From contig NC_134989.1 of assembly GCF_050947335.1 (NCBI RefSeq), forward strand, positions 8,053,501 through 8,117,500: DNA of 64,000 nucleotides, given 5' to 3'. This document shows positions 8,322 through 21,756 of the stretch, in pieces. The position numbers were made by a program, and so were the translations under genes. Origin of the DNA: Megachile rotundata. Lineage: Eukaryota; Arthropoda; Insecta; Hymenoptera; Megachilidae. The notes beneath the pieces were generated by a model. That model was not told the origin of the DNA and did no database searches. It saw only the letters and a program-made list of their open reading frames with translations. Position 1 is the first letter of the stretch, and the number at the start of each line of letters is the position of its first letter.

Positions 8322-11300
8322 ATGGGTAAGTGTTTTCTTTATGTTTAAATATTTTCCGTAAATCATTGTCGAATATTTAATATTAATAAAATTATGTATG
8401 CCACTATTTGGTTATAAAAGTCTATTTTGTTTAAAGTAATTAATCTAAAGTATTAATATCATTAATTAAAATGTTATAGAAAATTCTGAAGTCACAATTG
8501 AAGGAGAAAACTATGAAGTAGTTGATGAATGTGTCGAAGAAGAAGATACAACTAATGCTGCGCAGAATAAGTCTATGGATAACTCTACTAATATGAACAA
8601 GCAATGTTCGAATGATATGGTTCCTGGAAATAGTACAGAAAATAAAAATATAGAGCAAAATAATGAAGCAATACCAATGGATTCTGTAAACGATTCAGTA
8701 CCAGATAATTCAAATATTAATAGTAGCATCGAAGATAATAAGAGTAACATCAAAAATGATGAGAGTAACATTGGAAATGATAAAACTAACATCGAAAATG
8801 ATCAGAGTAACATAGAAAATATTGAGAACACCAATAAAAATGAACAAAGCAACGTTGGAAATGAACAGAGTAACGCTGAAAATGAACAGAGTAACGCTGA
8901 AAATGAACAGAGTAACGCTGAAAATGAACAGAGTAACACTGAAAATGAACATAATAACATTATAAACGATCAAAATAAGATTGAAAATGATACAGAGCAA
9001 TCAAATGTAGAAAATGAACATCCACAACAATCAAATGCAGAATCAATTGATTTTACTGCTGATATAAATTTAGATCAGCTAGAAGAACAAAAAGATGTAA
9101 CAGACGAAGATGTTTTACGTAATTTGGATGAAATTGAAAATATAGATTTGACTTCTGATGTTCAAGTAATAAAGCAAAATGATCAGACACAGGAGAATAG
9201 AATATCTAACTCGGAAATAAAGAAGATTGGTGCAAAAAATGAAAGAGTTGAAAAGAGTAATATTAATCAGCAGATACCTGATAACAATAATGAAAATAAT
9301 AAATCAATAGCAGTAGAAGAAGGAGAATGTGTGAAATATGAATGGTATGAAAAGAAGGTAATATAAATATTAGTATAACATATATTTTATCATATATACA
9401 AACCATTATTACATATGTAATAAAATCGGTTATTATATACATATTCATATGTAGTATTTCAATTTCAAAAATGATTACAGCTCGCTGAGAAAGAGGCAAT
9501 TATAAAGGAACGATTATCAAAGGTTGCTAGAGTTTTAGCAATTTCTTATCCATGCTATGAACATTGGTTAGAATGGGAAGAGAAAATGAACGGTTCTCCT
9601 TTATGCAAGTTAAAACCAGCTCGACGTTGTCGTTTGGACAAACCATATACTAATCGTTGGAAGTTTATTTGTAAGTAATCATGATGAAATGTTTGAGAAG
9701 TATGAAATTTATAATTTACTATTTCAATTTTTTAATTAATATTAGTAGTGTTTAAAACTATATAATTAAGTCAATAGTATATGTCTAGGTACTAAAAAAA
9801 ATGTACAAAATCCTACAAAAATGACAAGTGATGCTGATAGTGATGGTGATAATAAAAACGCAGAATTTATGTGGAAATTGGAACCAGGCAATACCTGTGG
9901 TGTTAATATAAATAATGAAGTAGAACTTCCACCTTTTGTCTTATCTGCTGTAAAGGTATGCTTCGATGTTCTTCTATTGCATAATGCAGTATCATCTTAA
10001 ATCTTAATACTAGATACATATAATAACATTTGTTTTATATTTCTATAGGTATTTGAAGACTTTCTTCAAACAACAGAACAATTACTTCCACAGAATTCTA
10101 AAAATGAAAGTTTTTCTGATGATATACCTATGGATGCATCACCGAAAAAGGAAGTAACCACTGATGGAAGACAGGAATGGTTGTGGTTACTAGTACGTTG
10201 TAATAGCATGGATGAGCTTATGTTATTTGCAACTGGAAAAAACATCAGTTGCTCGACGATGAATCGTTTAAAACAGATTTATGAATCTGGACCTGGAAAG
10301 GATTGCAATGTGAAATCTCTTTATTGCAAGACTATAAATAAGTAAGAATGTCTTGTAAAATCCATAATATACAAATTACATAATTTACAGCTGATATTTA
10401 CATCACATGAATATTATTGAGGAACTATATTTTTTCTTAATTTCAGATGTAATGATACTGTTGTTACAGACACAACATTTTTGGTAGGTTCAGAAGCTTT
10501 AGATGAAACTGTGGGTGGATTAAAAATACAGCTTGCACCCAAAACAAATTTTTGGTCAAATACTGCAGGAGCAGAAAATATAGCAAACGCAGTAATCGAA
10601 TTACTTGGTCCCACTCCAAAAACAACTGTATTTGAAATAGGATGTGGTATTGGTCTTATTGGACTCATGATGGCTTCTGTGAGTAAAAAAATACATTTCC
10701 ACTAAAAGTTACTATATTTTTGTTATATTTTCAAAATTGTAATATTCTTATATTACCCTGATACAGAAATGCCAACAAGTTATAGGAGTAGATTCTCCGT
10801 CTGAAGTAGAAGAAGCGGAAATGACATGTGAGTTAAATAACATAAAAAATGCTTCGTTTATTATGGGAGCGCCTAACCAAATCGCAGGTAAAATTGCCAT
10901 AGCAGCAAAAAATCGGAGAACAGGTGCAATAATTAATGCAAACACTAATATCGGACGAGGTATGTGTATTATTTATAAGCTAGCTTTGATTCTTTATTAT
11001 TAAAAAAATTTAATAATAAAGAATTTATAAGAACTTTTCATATTTATATTTAATATTTGATATTTTATATTCTTATAAATTATAAAATACGTATATATGT
11101 TTTTATTTATACTTTCTAGCTATTGAAATAATGGCATGTCTCAGAAAAATTCCATCTCTTAAACGAATAGTGATGATAACTACATTAACTAAGCAATCAG
11201 TACGTGCTATATTAGAATTAGCACGGCCTGTAGACAATAGCAGTCGCGGACCGCCGTTTATTCCTGTTTTGGCGCGCGTAGTTGATACTTTACCTGTTGG

Positions 11301-13856
11301 TCCTCATTTTGAAGCAGTTATCATGTTGCAACGACGAACAATAAAAATGAATCTAAATTGGTACCAAAAAAGTATAGAAGCAACAGATAGTAAAAATAAT
11401 CAAGAACAAGCACACGAACAAAGTACAAACGGAGCAAATAAAAGACTACCAGTTAAAGATGTTAAACCACAAGTTAAAAAGAATTTTAATAAACCAATAG
11501 TAAAACATGCCCCGAAAAAGTCAAAGGCTGCATTAAGGAGAACGCTTTATACAAAAAATGCTGATAATTTAACAAAAAATATTTTCAAAGGAAAACGTTC
11601 ACATTCCCCTGACAAAGGAGAAGCACCACCAAAGAAGCTGATGAAGAAATTTAACAAATCTGGGATTAAAGGTAAGCTTTAAGAAATATTAAGGATATAA
11701 TGATTACAAATATTTACTACTAATTATTAATTTTATTTTCTAATTTTACTAAATTGTTTAAAATAGATTTACCTGCTAAAAGGAAGAAAGAATGGATAAC
11801 AGAAAATCCACAGCTGCGCATCAATCCTACATATGAAAGAAAGATGCGAGAACCCAAAGAGCAACCTGATTTGAGAGAAAGATTATCTAATAATAGATTA
11901 GATACAGACATTGCTCAAACAGTGAAAGAGCATCAAGCACTTTTAGAAATAGCAAAAGAAAAATTAAGTGGACCAGCTCCAACTGTCGATGTAAATACCG
12001 CTAAACAGTTGCAAAATATGTTAAATATGGTTTTAGAACAAACAAATAAACTCCAGAGTCAACTTCCACGTTCCGTTTGGGATCGTATCGCACCACCAGA
12101 AAATGTAAATTCAGGTGAAAGAGAAAGTACAGATGATCTTCTTTTAAAAGGTCGATACATTCAAGAAATGGGTTCCCAAGATATTTTAATTACTGCGACA
12201 AATAAGAAATTTTTAAATAACGAAGAGTCTACTATGAAACCAGGGTATAAAAAATATAATAATTTACCACCATTAGAACCAAATACAATAATGCCAGTAT
12301 CGCAAGCAATTGAGCACAGAGAAGAAAGACAGTTTCGTGTAACACCAGACCGATATGAAATTAGCATGCAGCCGCAACAGACTCAAGACATTTTTAATAG
12401 AAACCGTTGGAATGAAATGGGAAATGTAAAGAAACCAATGTCACCAATGAGAAGACAAATATCCCCGATAATACATCGGTTGACTCCACCAAAAAGACTT
12501 TCTCCTAAACGACCATTGTTGTCTCCTCCAAGACGTCCATGTTCTCCTCCCAGACGACACTTCTCTCCCCTTCGCCGTCCTCCATCACCAATTTATAGAC
12601 AACGTTCTCCTGTAAGATGTGAGATATCTCCTCTAAGACGACCATTATCACCTCCACGACGAACTGATATGCCTCTAAATCGTCCAATGTCGCCATTAAG
12701 ACGTCAGATATCGCCACCGCGGCAACAAATATCTCCTATGAGATCAACTATGTCTCCTAGAAGACAACCATCACCAATGAGACGACCAGTATCACCTCCT
12801 AGGAGACAGATTCCTTCTCCTAATCGAATGATGTCTGGTAGACAAGAAATGTTACTTTCTAGGCGTCAAGTAATACTACAAGATAGACAACAAACATCCA
12901 CGATGAGACGTGAAGAATCATCGAAGGCATTCATGCCGGAACCTTCTCCATCGCTATCGAAAAGACCACAATCCCCTCAAAGACGTCAAATGTCTCCACA
13001 GCCATTTACCGATGATTGGGATATACCAAGTAGAGGAGCAATTGAACAAGGTACTTGGTTCCGCCCTACTGAAAGAGTATCAGAACAAAATGTCTGGCGA
13101 AATGACAAAAATTTAGCATCTAATAGTAATTGGGAACAAGCTGCGTGTAATGATAGACAAAGAAAATCTTTTAGTCAAGAAAAGTGGGATACTAAAGAGT
13201 CTGTTCGTAGTGATTCATGGAATAGTAGTGGAAATAACTGGAACTCTAAACAGTTACCTACAAAACCTATGATGAAAGAAACATGGTCGTCAAGTTTTGA
13301 TAATAAATGGACAAGCACACCGAATATGCCTGGAACTAGTAACGAGAATTGGAATATTCGTGGAAAAGAAACTTTTACTACATACAAAGAGCCATGGATG
13401 GACAGTAAAAAACAAAGTAGATGGGAACCGGTAAATGTTAAGGACTCTTGGAAAAATTCTGACAAAGAGGATTTGAATGATTTACCAGAAGATGCGAAAG
13501 ATCCTTGGGGTGATGATGGCACTTCAGATTTTAAAGACAGGTGGTCGAAATTTGAAAATACTCCATCATCATCCACGTGGACAAGAGAAAATGAACAACA
13601 GGGAGATATGTGGTCAAAAAATAAAGCCAATTGGCAGAACAAAGGATCAAATTTTCCTACGAAATCTCAGTGGCAAAATAGTAACGTTCAAAATGTTGGA
13701 AAATCACGTTGGCTTTCTCAAAATGATACGGAAAAAAAGGCAGCATCAAGTGGTTCTTGGAAAAGTGGGAACAATGTAGGATCTTGGCAATTTCAAAATT
13801 CAAATTTTCAATCACAACGCCCTTTTCCTACTTCTCAGTTTAAAAGTTCATATTAA
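8322..13856 (+). CDS. TRMT2A-like degenerate methyltransferase with SP/RR and Trp-repeat tail
   Basis: Nine exons join in phase: 8322-8325, 8480-9357, 9481-9670, 9789-9955, 10049-10341, 10447-10678, 10767-10959, 11120-11671 and 11767-13856, giving about 1532 residues. Residues 2-290 are acidic and Asn/Glu-rich, with a 7-residue repeat (NEQSNAE). Residues about 295-755 resemble TRMT2A, the tRNA/rRNA uracil-5 methyltransferase: the SAM-binding loop EIGCGIGLIGL is at 574-584, and the GPHFEAVIMLQR end matches the family terminus. The family's DPPR motif reads NANT (645-648) and the catalytic Cys of SCNP is Thr674, so methyl transfer by the usual mechanism is unlikely. Residues about 1059-1190 carry about twenty SP/RR repeats; residues about 1250-1510 carry about twenty spaced Trp. 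A likely AATAAA is at 14298. This looks like an RNA-binding pseudoenzyme; the role is unknown. Confidence 0.85.
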
Positions 13857-15223
13857 AATTGGTGTTCGATAAATTAATAATGTTACTTGAACTTTTTTTC
13901 AGATATTCTTATCATTATATCACTTTATTACATGGATCACAAAGGGGAAATTATAGTTTTTATGTTTCAGTATCAATTCAAAATATATTTAAGTCGAATG
14001 GAATAAATAATTACCCGATTAAAGTTTAAAATACTTATAAACTTACTATATTTATTATGATAGTTTGTGTTTTAAGTTGATGCAAGTGAAAAGTGATTCT
14101 GTTTTTTTTTCTTTTTTTGAGTTACTGTTTTGTTGTTTTAACATTGAGAATAACATAATTGTCATTGTTATTATCATTATTACATAATGAATACAGAATT
14201 TATAATTTAATGTGTTTACTACAAAGTCTAGGTAATGGTGTTTTCTGTATATCTCCTTTGAGACTATGTAAAAAGTAAGTTTATATTGTACTTTTTAAAT
14301 AAAATTGCATTTATATAAAAGTATAATTGACTTAATTATATTTATATAAATATTTTCATTAAAATTTTGATTAGACATCACAGCAGTAGTTTTATATGTT
14401 ATCATCAATTTAATATCAAATTTTAATTATTATTAATACATTGCTTAGATGTTTTAATTTATAAACTATTGAATATTATCAGTGCATTGATATATAAGAA
14501 AATAAAAGATGTAATTTAGACATTTATTTGAATTTATAAATAAATATTTACCTAACTTTGATTTATTAAATTTTGCAGATGAAAATGCGAAAATAACATG
14601 AAATTAGTAGTAATCACATGACTATATTAATGAATCTTATTATATTACAACAGTATTAAATAATAAATTTAAAAATGTTATGCTGTATCTAAGTCTTTAT
14701 TAATTACCATTTGTTTGATTTAATTTTATTGCTTATTTTTAAACAATATTATTGATAAATATACTCATGTCTCTAAGTGTATTATTTACAATTCCATCGT
14801 CCTATTGTACCTATTTGTATACGTATATATTTACTTATGTTATAGCAAATTTTAATTCGGTAAAAAGTGTACAAGTGTTCATCAAGTTGTACAATTGATA
14901 AATGTATGCATATGCTTACGTTACTTTCCACTTCATCGTCACATACACCGTGAATAAAATATTTAAATAGTGGAAATAATGTAAGAAACATACAAAGTAA
15001 TAGATCACTGGGTATGTACGCTATTACTAAAAATGTAAAAGCACATGCGTGATACTTTCCGGACCAACCAGAGCCAACATGCGCAGAATGAATGAAAGTC
15101 AACAAATTTGTTGATTTGAACATACGAATTTCTTAGGTTAAATCTATATGTATATAACTTTTTATTATTTTTAATGTATTAAACTCTACACTTTATTGAT
15201 GTTTGTATAAATAACTGTAAGAA
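13857..15223. other. 3' UTR and intergenic
   Basis: 3' UTR of the preceding gene, with an AATAAA at 14298-14303, followed by AT-rich DNA that includes the promoter and 5' UTR of mRpS10. Nothing else is recognisable. Confidence 0.6.
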
Positions 15224-16022
15224 ATGTTTCGTTCAAAGGTACGTTGACTAGTACATTAATTAATGTACAGAAATGTTCCATTTATATTCATGTAAAATAG
15301 GTTAGAATTGATTTCAATAATATCAATTTTCTGTGTAGATATTTTCTATTTTACAAAATACGATACACAGAAATTTATATAATAATGGACATCCTGGTAA
15401 ATGCGCATTGTTTTCGTCAAATACTTCGGATACAACTTTAACAGAATCATCAAAAGAGGCTATAAATACAGACATAAATGTAGCTTCAGTAGAAAATTCA
15501 ACAGAAACTTTAACAGATACCTCGAGTCAAATACCAACTAATATTTCAACAGAAGCTTCAACAGAAATCACAACTACATATGAAGATACAGTTCAAGCAT
15601 CATTCACAGATACGTCCTCTGTTGAAAAGGTATAGAATGTTTTTATAACATAAACATAAGAAAGCCCTTATCTTTGTTGTATGTTATAATGTTGTTAATA
15701 TATTTTTGTTTCAAAGTCTAGATATTAATAAATATAATCATTAATTTTATTTTAAACACATTTTATATGTTTAATTTAATTTGGCAAAGAATAGATGAAG
15801 AAATATTTCTCTAAAGATATTTATAATGCAAATACAACATTCTTTATTATAGTATCAACCAGATAAACTGTATAAGAAAATAGAAATAGAAGTAAGGGGA
15901 CATGATCCTGCTGTATTAAAAAGTTATGTAACTTTTACTACTATGGCAGCAAGACATTTAGAACTTGATGTTAGCAATATGTAAGTTACATTTAAAAACA
16001 TTTTAATTTATAAGTAAACTAA

Positions 16023-16069
<47 letters not shown>

Positions 16070-16404
16070 CAATATAATATTACAATTTAACAGAGTCTCA
16101 CCAAGAAAACCTGTTCACGAAAGATTGACATTGCTTAAGTCTGTTCATGTTCACAAGAAACATCGTGTACAGTATGAAACAAGAACATATTATAAATATT
16201 TTGAGCTTTTCAAATTAACAGGTTCAACAGCAGATACTTACTTAGAATATATAGAAAGAAATCTTCCAGAAGGAGTTGCAATGAAAGTTACAAAGGTATT
16301 ATTGAAACTCTTTATTTTTCAATGTTAAAAAAGTATAACGAATTGACAGTTACCTTTTATAGGTGGAATTAAATAATTTACCAGAAACGGTTCAACAAGC
16401 ATGA
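15224..16404 (+). CDS. mRpS10: Mitochondrial small ribosomal subunit protein uS10m
   Basis: Five exons join in phase: 15224-15238, 15339-15629, 15853-15980, 16094-16295 and 16363-16404, giving 225 residues. The N-terminus (MFRSKIFSILQNTIHRNLY) is basic and lacks acidic residues, as expected for a mitochondrial presequence. A Thr/Ser/Glu-rich linker follows. The C-terminal half is the uS10 fold: EVRGHDPAVLKSYVTF, then SPRKPVHERLTLLKSVHVHK and YYKYFELFKLTGSTADTYLE, typical of MRPS10. It would be part of the head of the mitochondrial 28S subunit. The first exon codes only five residues; its ATG is the best start because the downstream frame opens without another Met until after the presequence. 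A (TA)n tract lies in intron 3. Confidence 0.92.
16025..16069. repeat. (TA)n microsatellite
   Basis: About 22 TA dinucleotides within the third intron of mRpS10. Confidence 0.95.
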
Positions 16405-17816
16405 TGGTTACAATAACAAATGTAGTTTGTTATATTACCTTAAGTTTTATGAATAGTAAAATAATTTATACAAAATTGGTCTAAATTTAATGTTTCCTTT
16501 ATGAGAGTTATCACTAATATGTGTAGAAACCAGAATATGCTACTGTACATACCACTCTATATTATATTATTTATAAAATTACAGTAATTTAAACACATTT
16601 AGATCACTGCTTTGATGATAATATTTTGAGATAAATTTCTAATTTTGCTTATTTTTGTCCTAGTCCTGGTAAAACACTTTCTATTGTGAACTTTAAATTG
16701 ACTTTATGTTCCATCTCTTTAACCATACATTTTCTATATTTTTTTCAGTAATTTTTATCATATTTTTATGTTTCATTTTATTAGCATGTGAATGACTATT
16801 ATTTAATTCTAGAAACTAGAATTTCTTTTTTGCATTTTAAATGTAGTATATGCCTTTTGAAGTAAATTTTCATTACGCTTATTTAAATTTATGTTTGGTT
16901 CTTCATTTTGATGCTTTCTGTTTAACTGAACAGTAGCTATACACCTGTATAGTATGAATTCATGCCCTATAAATGCATGAATAATAAACAAAAACTACAT
17001 ACACATTTCTTATACATATGACCATTTTAAATATTCATTTTTTATATTATTTACTTACGAGGTTGTTCGGATTGATAATATGTATCAATATGTAATCCAC
17101 GGGTTGAATAAATTAAGGTTATAATAAGAAGAATAATTAGTCCCTTTGTCATTTGAAATAGTATATGAGTACTTTATATCTGTTTTACAACGTCTGAAAA
17201 TTTTTTCATGAGGAATTTATAAACGTCTGAAATTTTGAAGAACAAAAAAAACAATCATTAAATCATCATAAAGAACATGTAAAATTCGTAATAGTAATAT
17301 TCAATAATTAAAATGATAAATATATCATTACCTTAGTTAAAACTTTCACGTTAGATTGAAGTGCATAATTATTAACTGAATTTTCAAATTTTCACGTGTA
17401 ACACTGTGAAATAAATGGTAGCAGCTGTTCTTTTCTTTTATTCTTTTTAACATCTTTCAAGACAAACCGGTTTAACGGAGGCGTCAAGTTAGACGAGTAT
17501 GCATTTAGAATATTTTTCATAATATTTCCTATACTATTTGTCCATGATTGTTAAAATACATTTCATATAAAGTGCTATAAATTGGAAATATATTTTACAG
17601 GATTACATACATGCTACTTATGGTATTCATTTTAAATAAAAATAAACTATTTAATAAGACTCTAATCATTTGATTTATAAATGATATTAATAATTTAAAC
17701 TTGTTTGCATTGCAATCGCTGAAAAATTATAAGCCAGTAGTAAACATTTCATTTTTGTCAATTATTTCATTATTCATTTATTGATTCTAGCATTTCCATT
17801 TATATAAATACAATTC
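16405..17816. other. Tail-to-tail intergenic between mRpS10 and GNBP
   Basis: 3' ends of two convergent genes. AT-rich, with no repeat or further gene recognised. Confidence 0.6.
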
Positions 17817-20800
17817 TTAGGACGACCAGACACGAATATAATCAATCTGGAAGGTAGCCATTTTACCATTTTCTCGCTTCAAACTCGGCAACCATTGATT
17901 TCTTGCACGCCAAAATTGTAGCATTGCCTGAAATGTGTAAAACATAAATTTATTTATTTATAAAATATTCAAATCTTTTGGACATTCGTTACACATGAAT
18001 TTGAACATTCGTGACGTATTTTACAAAAAAGTAAAAAATGCTGTTACCTTCGCCGCGCTATTGGACCATGGTTTTGCATTTCCTGAATTAGTTGTTCCAT
18101 CAGGAAAGAATCGAATACCACCAACACCAACGCCAATACTTATGTAAAACTAAATCATGAAAGTAAAAAATCAATTAAACATTATACATTTATTAAATTA
18201 TCATCAATTTTACCTCTTGATCAAATGGAGCAATTTTGTTAACATCATTAACTTGCTCCCATCCATTCATTCCAGGACTTAGTGTACCGACATTTTCACC
18301 GTCTACCAGAAACTGAAACCCATCATTATTCCAAATGGTTGTATAAACATGAAACTCTTTCGTCCATCTTTCACCATCCTCCCTTATTTTCGAAATCATG
18401 TGCTTAGCAATGTGATTTGTAGTTCCTGCCATAATTCCTAAGTCTAATCTTCTTGAATCAAAAACGTCATTATTAGCGACGTTTATTAAATTATCATTTC
18501 CACGTGCAAGGCCGAGAATAACGCGTCCACTGGAATATCCGGGGCCATAATTGTTGTATTTTGGCTCCAGCCACATTTCTGTTATATACAAAAAAACATT
18601 TAAATTGAGTCACCACAATATATTATTATTATATTCAAGGGTAAAATATTTGTTTACAAAAATTATTTCGTACACAATAGTTCGGGTATGATTGTAAAAA
18701 TGCCGCTGAAGAGTTGTCTGCTTAATTTTTTGGTAGAACAAATTATTTTATATATAGTAATAATAATTTTATTGTAGTTTTATCGTGTTATTATAGCCAA
18801 TAAAATTATTATACTCATATATCCTTACATACAGTGAACACAATTTAGATATACTTTTTAGATTGATGTAAATTTTTGTTTATAAGCATTTAATAATATT
18901 CAAGTATTCACCTGGATATAGCCAGTCGCCCTCAGGAAATTTTGCTCGTATCTCAATTTTGCCGTATCGGAAATAAAAACTGTTCTTTGTTGTTAATCTG
19001 GCAGATATAAGTGGCGGTAAAATATTAAATGCTACGGCTTGTCGCATACACTCCTTTGGAAAGATACTCGTACAACTACATATGTAAAATAAAAATGATT
19101 GAAATTGTTAAAGTAATAGTGTTATACTAATGCCTTGAGCGGTTTATAAATTTGACGAAAACATTGAATAAACATATTTTTTGATCAAAGAATGAGAGCA
19201 AATGATATTGAATGTTCGAAATATTGTTCAAATCGCTTCTTTAAAAATGATTGAACAAATCCACGATATGGTGATAAGTAACGAAAGATTAAAAACGTGT
19301 AAAATTGTTGAAGATATAAAAACGACTTGAACGACTACATATATAATATTTTATAATAGAATTTGCAGATAATAAGATTGTCGACAATTTTTGTAGAACG
19401 ACCATCATATTTTCAAGCCCATTTTATTATTTTCTATATGTATACCACAATTTTCATACTTCATCTAAAAAACATAAAACGATCTGAGAATTTAATATAA
19501 ATTTACCCGCTAAGTTGTAGCGTTCCAAATGCAGTTGCATTTTCGCCATAAAGATCTTCCAAAACCGCTGGTTTTATTCGTAATACTCCATCTTCAATTA
19601 CGGTTAAAAAGTCGTGTTGATCATTGTGATATACACAGAATTCATAGTCCTATATAAAATATATACATATCAATAGTCATCAATGTTACATTCGAAATCC
19701 AAAAAAGGAGAAACATGAATAAAATTCTATTGTATTCAAACATTTTTTATGTATGTTCATGACTCACAGGGCTCAACGGCATTTTAACATCGTGACTCCA
19801 AATGGATGTATTTAGAGAATCAAAGTTATCCTCAAACAATAGTGTGCTAGAAGAATCGTTGGGTTTTTCTGTGCTGGGACTTTCTTGTGTTTCTGCTGTA
19901 ATTGTATAAAATACCTCTGCGTTATTTAAAATTATTTCTCAGAATTTTTAAGTCAGAGATATTATAAATTTTATAGAGACTTTATAAATTTTTATATAAT
20001 TTATTATAAGAAGAGTTATTGTAGAGTACATACATGTAACTGTCCATTTTTTATTTCCTTTTTGGTAAGGAGTCCCATTAACTAACACGTGAATCCAGTA
20101 ATGTATAACATCTCCATCTCTTAAACTTATATCTTCATCCTCAATCGTCCATTTTCCATCATTTTTTCTAAATACTTCACCAGATATTTGTCCTGACTGA
20201 GTAACTTGAATTCGTTTATTTATATTTCCTTGAAACGCAAAGAACTGTATTCCTGGTTCATCTAATATTAGAATGAGAAATAAAATATTTTATTGTAGGA
20301 CAATAAACTTGTGATAAAATGTGAAGGAAAAGGACGGGTACAGTTCTAAAATATTTTATGCAAATCTTATTTTAAAATGAATGTACGAAAATACGTATTT
20401 TCTATATTTACATATATGATATTTTCTTTAGAAATAAATATGATATTTACAGAAATAAGTAATAAGTTGTTTTGAAAAACACTACTCAATAAAAAAATTG
20501 TCCATTGGGCGAAACGATCATTTTGTATAGAGTTTAATTAACTGATTGAAATTTATATTCTCAAGAATTAAGAATATTTAAATTCGCCCGCGAAGTTTGA
20601 AATACATTGATGCGCATGCACACGGTTACACATGGCGCCATTCTACCAATCTTGCGAGGAGTAATTATTTGTAAGGAAAGTTTGTTGAGTAAGACTGGTC
20701 TTCTCGGGGAATCACAAATGAAATAAAAAACTAAAAATAGCAATCTATAAACGTATCAAGTAATATTTTTTCAAAAACCAATTATTTAATATTAAAAAAA

Positions 20801-21254
20801 AATAATGGCACTCATAAAGTACCACTATCAACTTCTGTCATTTTTATTTTCTTTCATTACAATAATAACATCGAGTTCGGAAATTGATAATTCCTTCTTG
20901 TTTTGAACAATTCATTCTTTCATTTCAATAATAATAATTAATAATAATTTATATGAAGATTCATTAATTACAGAAAAAAGTTCCAATTAAAAATCTTTAA
21001 TTCAATTTCGCACTAATTTCTTATGTGACTAATATACAGTATGTAAAATAAGGTATAAATAAAAGCAACTAACAATTAAATTTTGTAGATAATTATTTTT
21101 ACTCACCAGGTATTGAAATTTGAATTCCTTGTGGTTGTAAAATTTTGAATGTTGGTTCAGGTAAAACATACGAATTTACCAACGTGATAACATTTTCGAA
21201 CGTTAAAACAAATATCATGGAAATTAAAATGGATTTAACACTGTAGCTGAACAT
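17817..21254 (-). CDS. GNBP: Beta-1,3-glucan recognition protein (GNBP family)
   Basis: Eight exons on the minus strand: 21254-21107, 20261-20034, 19895-19768, 19649-19507, 19075-18912, 18578-18214, 18149-18048 and 17927-17817, giving 462 residues. Residues 1 to about 28 form a hydrophobic secretory signal. Residues about 30-125 form the N-terminal glucan-binding domain (CBM39 type; PGIQFFAFQGNINK, GQISGEVFRKNDGKWT). Residues about 155-462 form a glucanase-like GH16 domain (LLFEDNFDSLNTSIW, FRYGKIEIRAKFPEGDW, ending FQIDYIRVWSS). At the GH16 active-site ExDxxE motif the protein has R289, I291 and L294, so it should bind but not cleave glucan, as known for insect GNBPs. It would be a haemolymph sensor for fungi and Gram-positive bacteria upstream of Toll or melanisation. 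It is divergent with frataxin, about 500 bp apart. Confidence 0.93.
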
Positions 21255-21756
21255 GTTTATTAAGATTGACAGTTTGTCCGATAAAGTAGGAAGTTATCTA
21301 TGACGACACATAAGGTCGTCGATGAGAAACGAAAAAATAATTGTTCGCGTATAAAATCGCCAATACTACTGATTTAACTATGCAAGGGAGTATAACTCTG
21401 ATTGCTTATAAAACTCTTTAAATCCCCACCTTTTTAACTGTGAATCAGAGTTTCGCCAAAGAAAATATACCATTTGTATAAATGGTTCTTTTATTTGTAT
21501 TTAAGTTTCAGTCAAATTAAATTTGTTAATATTAAGGAATGTGATGCTATTGTCTAACACAGTTTGATAAACTTTAAAAATATTAATTCTTAAAACTGAA
21601 AATATATTGTTTCGTTTAGAATTGCATTTTCCGCCAAATATAATGTCACAATAATAGCGCTGATAGCGCTCTCAAAATATGGCGGAGGTTATTTCTATTG
21701 TAATGTCTTTCCAGCCTTTTGTTTGATCGATATATAATATATAAAAAGTCCGTATC
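21255..21756. promoter_or_regulatory. Bidirectional promoter region, GNBP / frataxin
   Basis: About 500 bp between two start codons pointing apart. On the GNBP side, the minus strand of 21417-21427 reads GGGGATTTAAA, close to insect NF-kappaB sites. A GATA word (AGATAA, minus strand) lies near 21295 and a TATA-like TTTATA near 21350. This would suit an immune-inducible gene, but short motifs of this kind also occur by chance. Confidence 0.35.
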
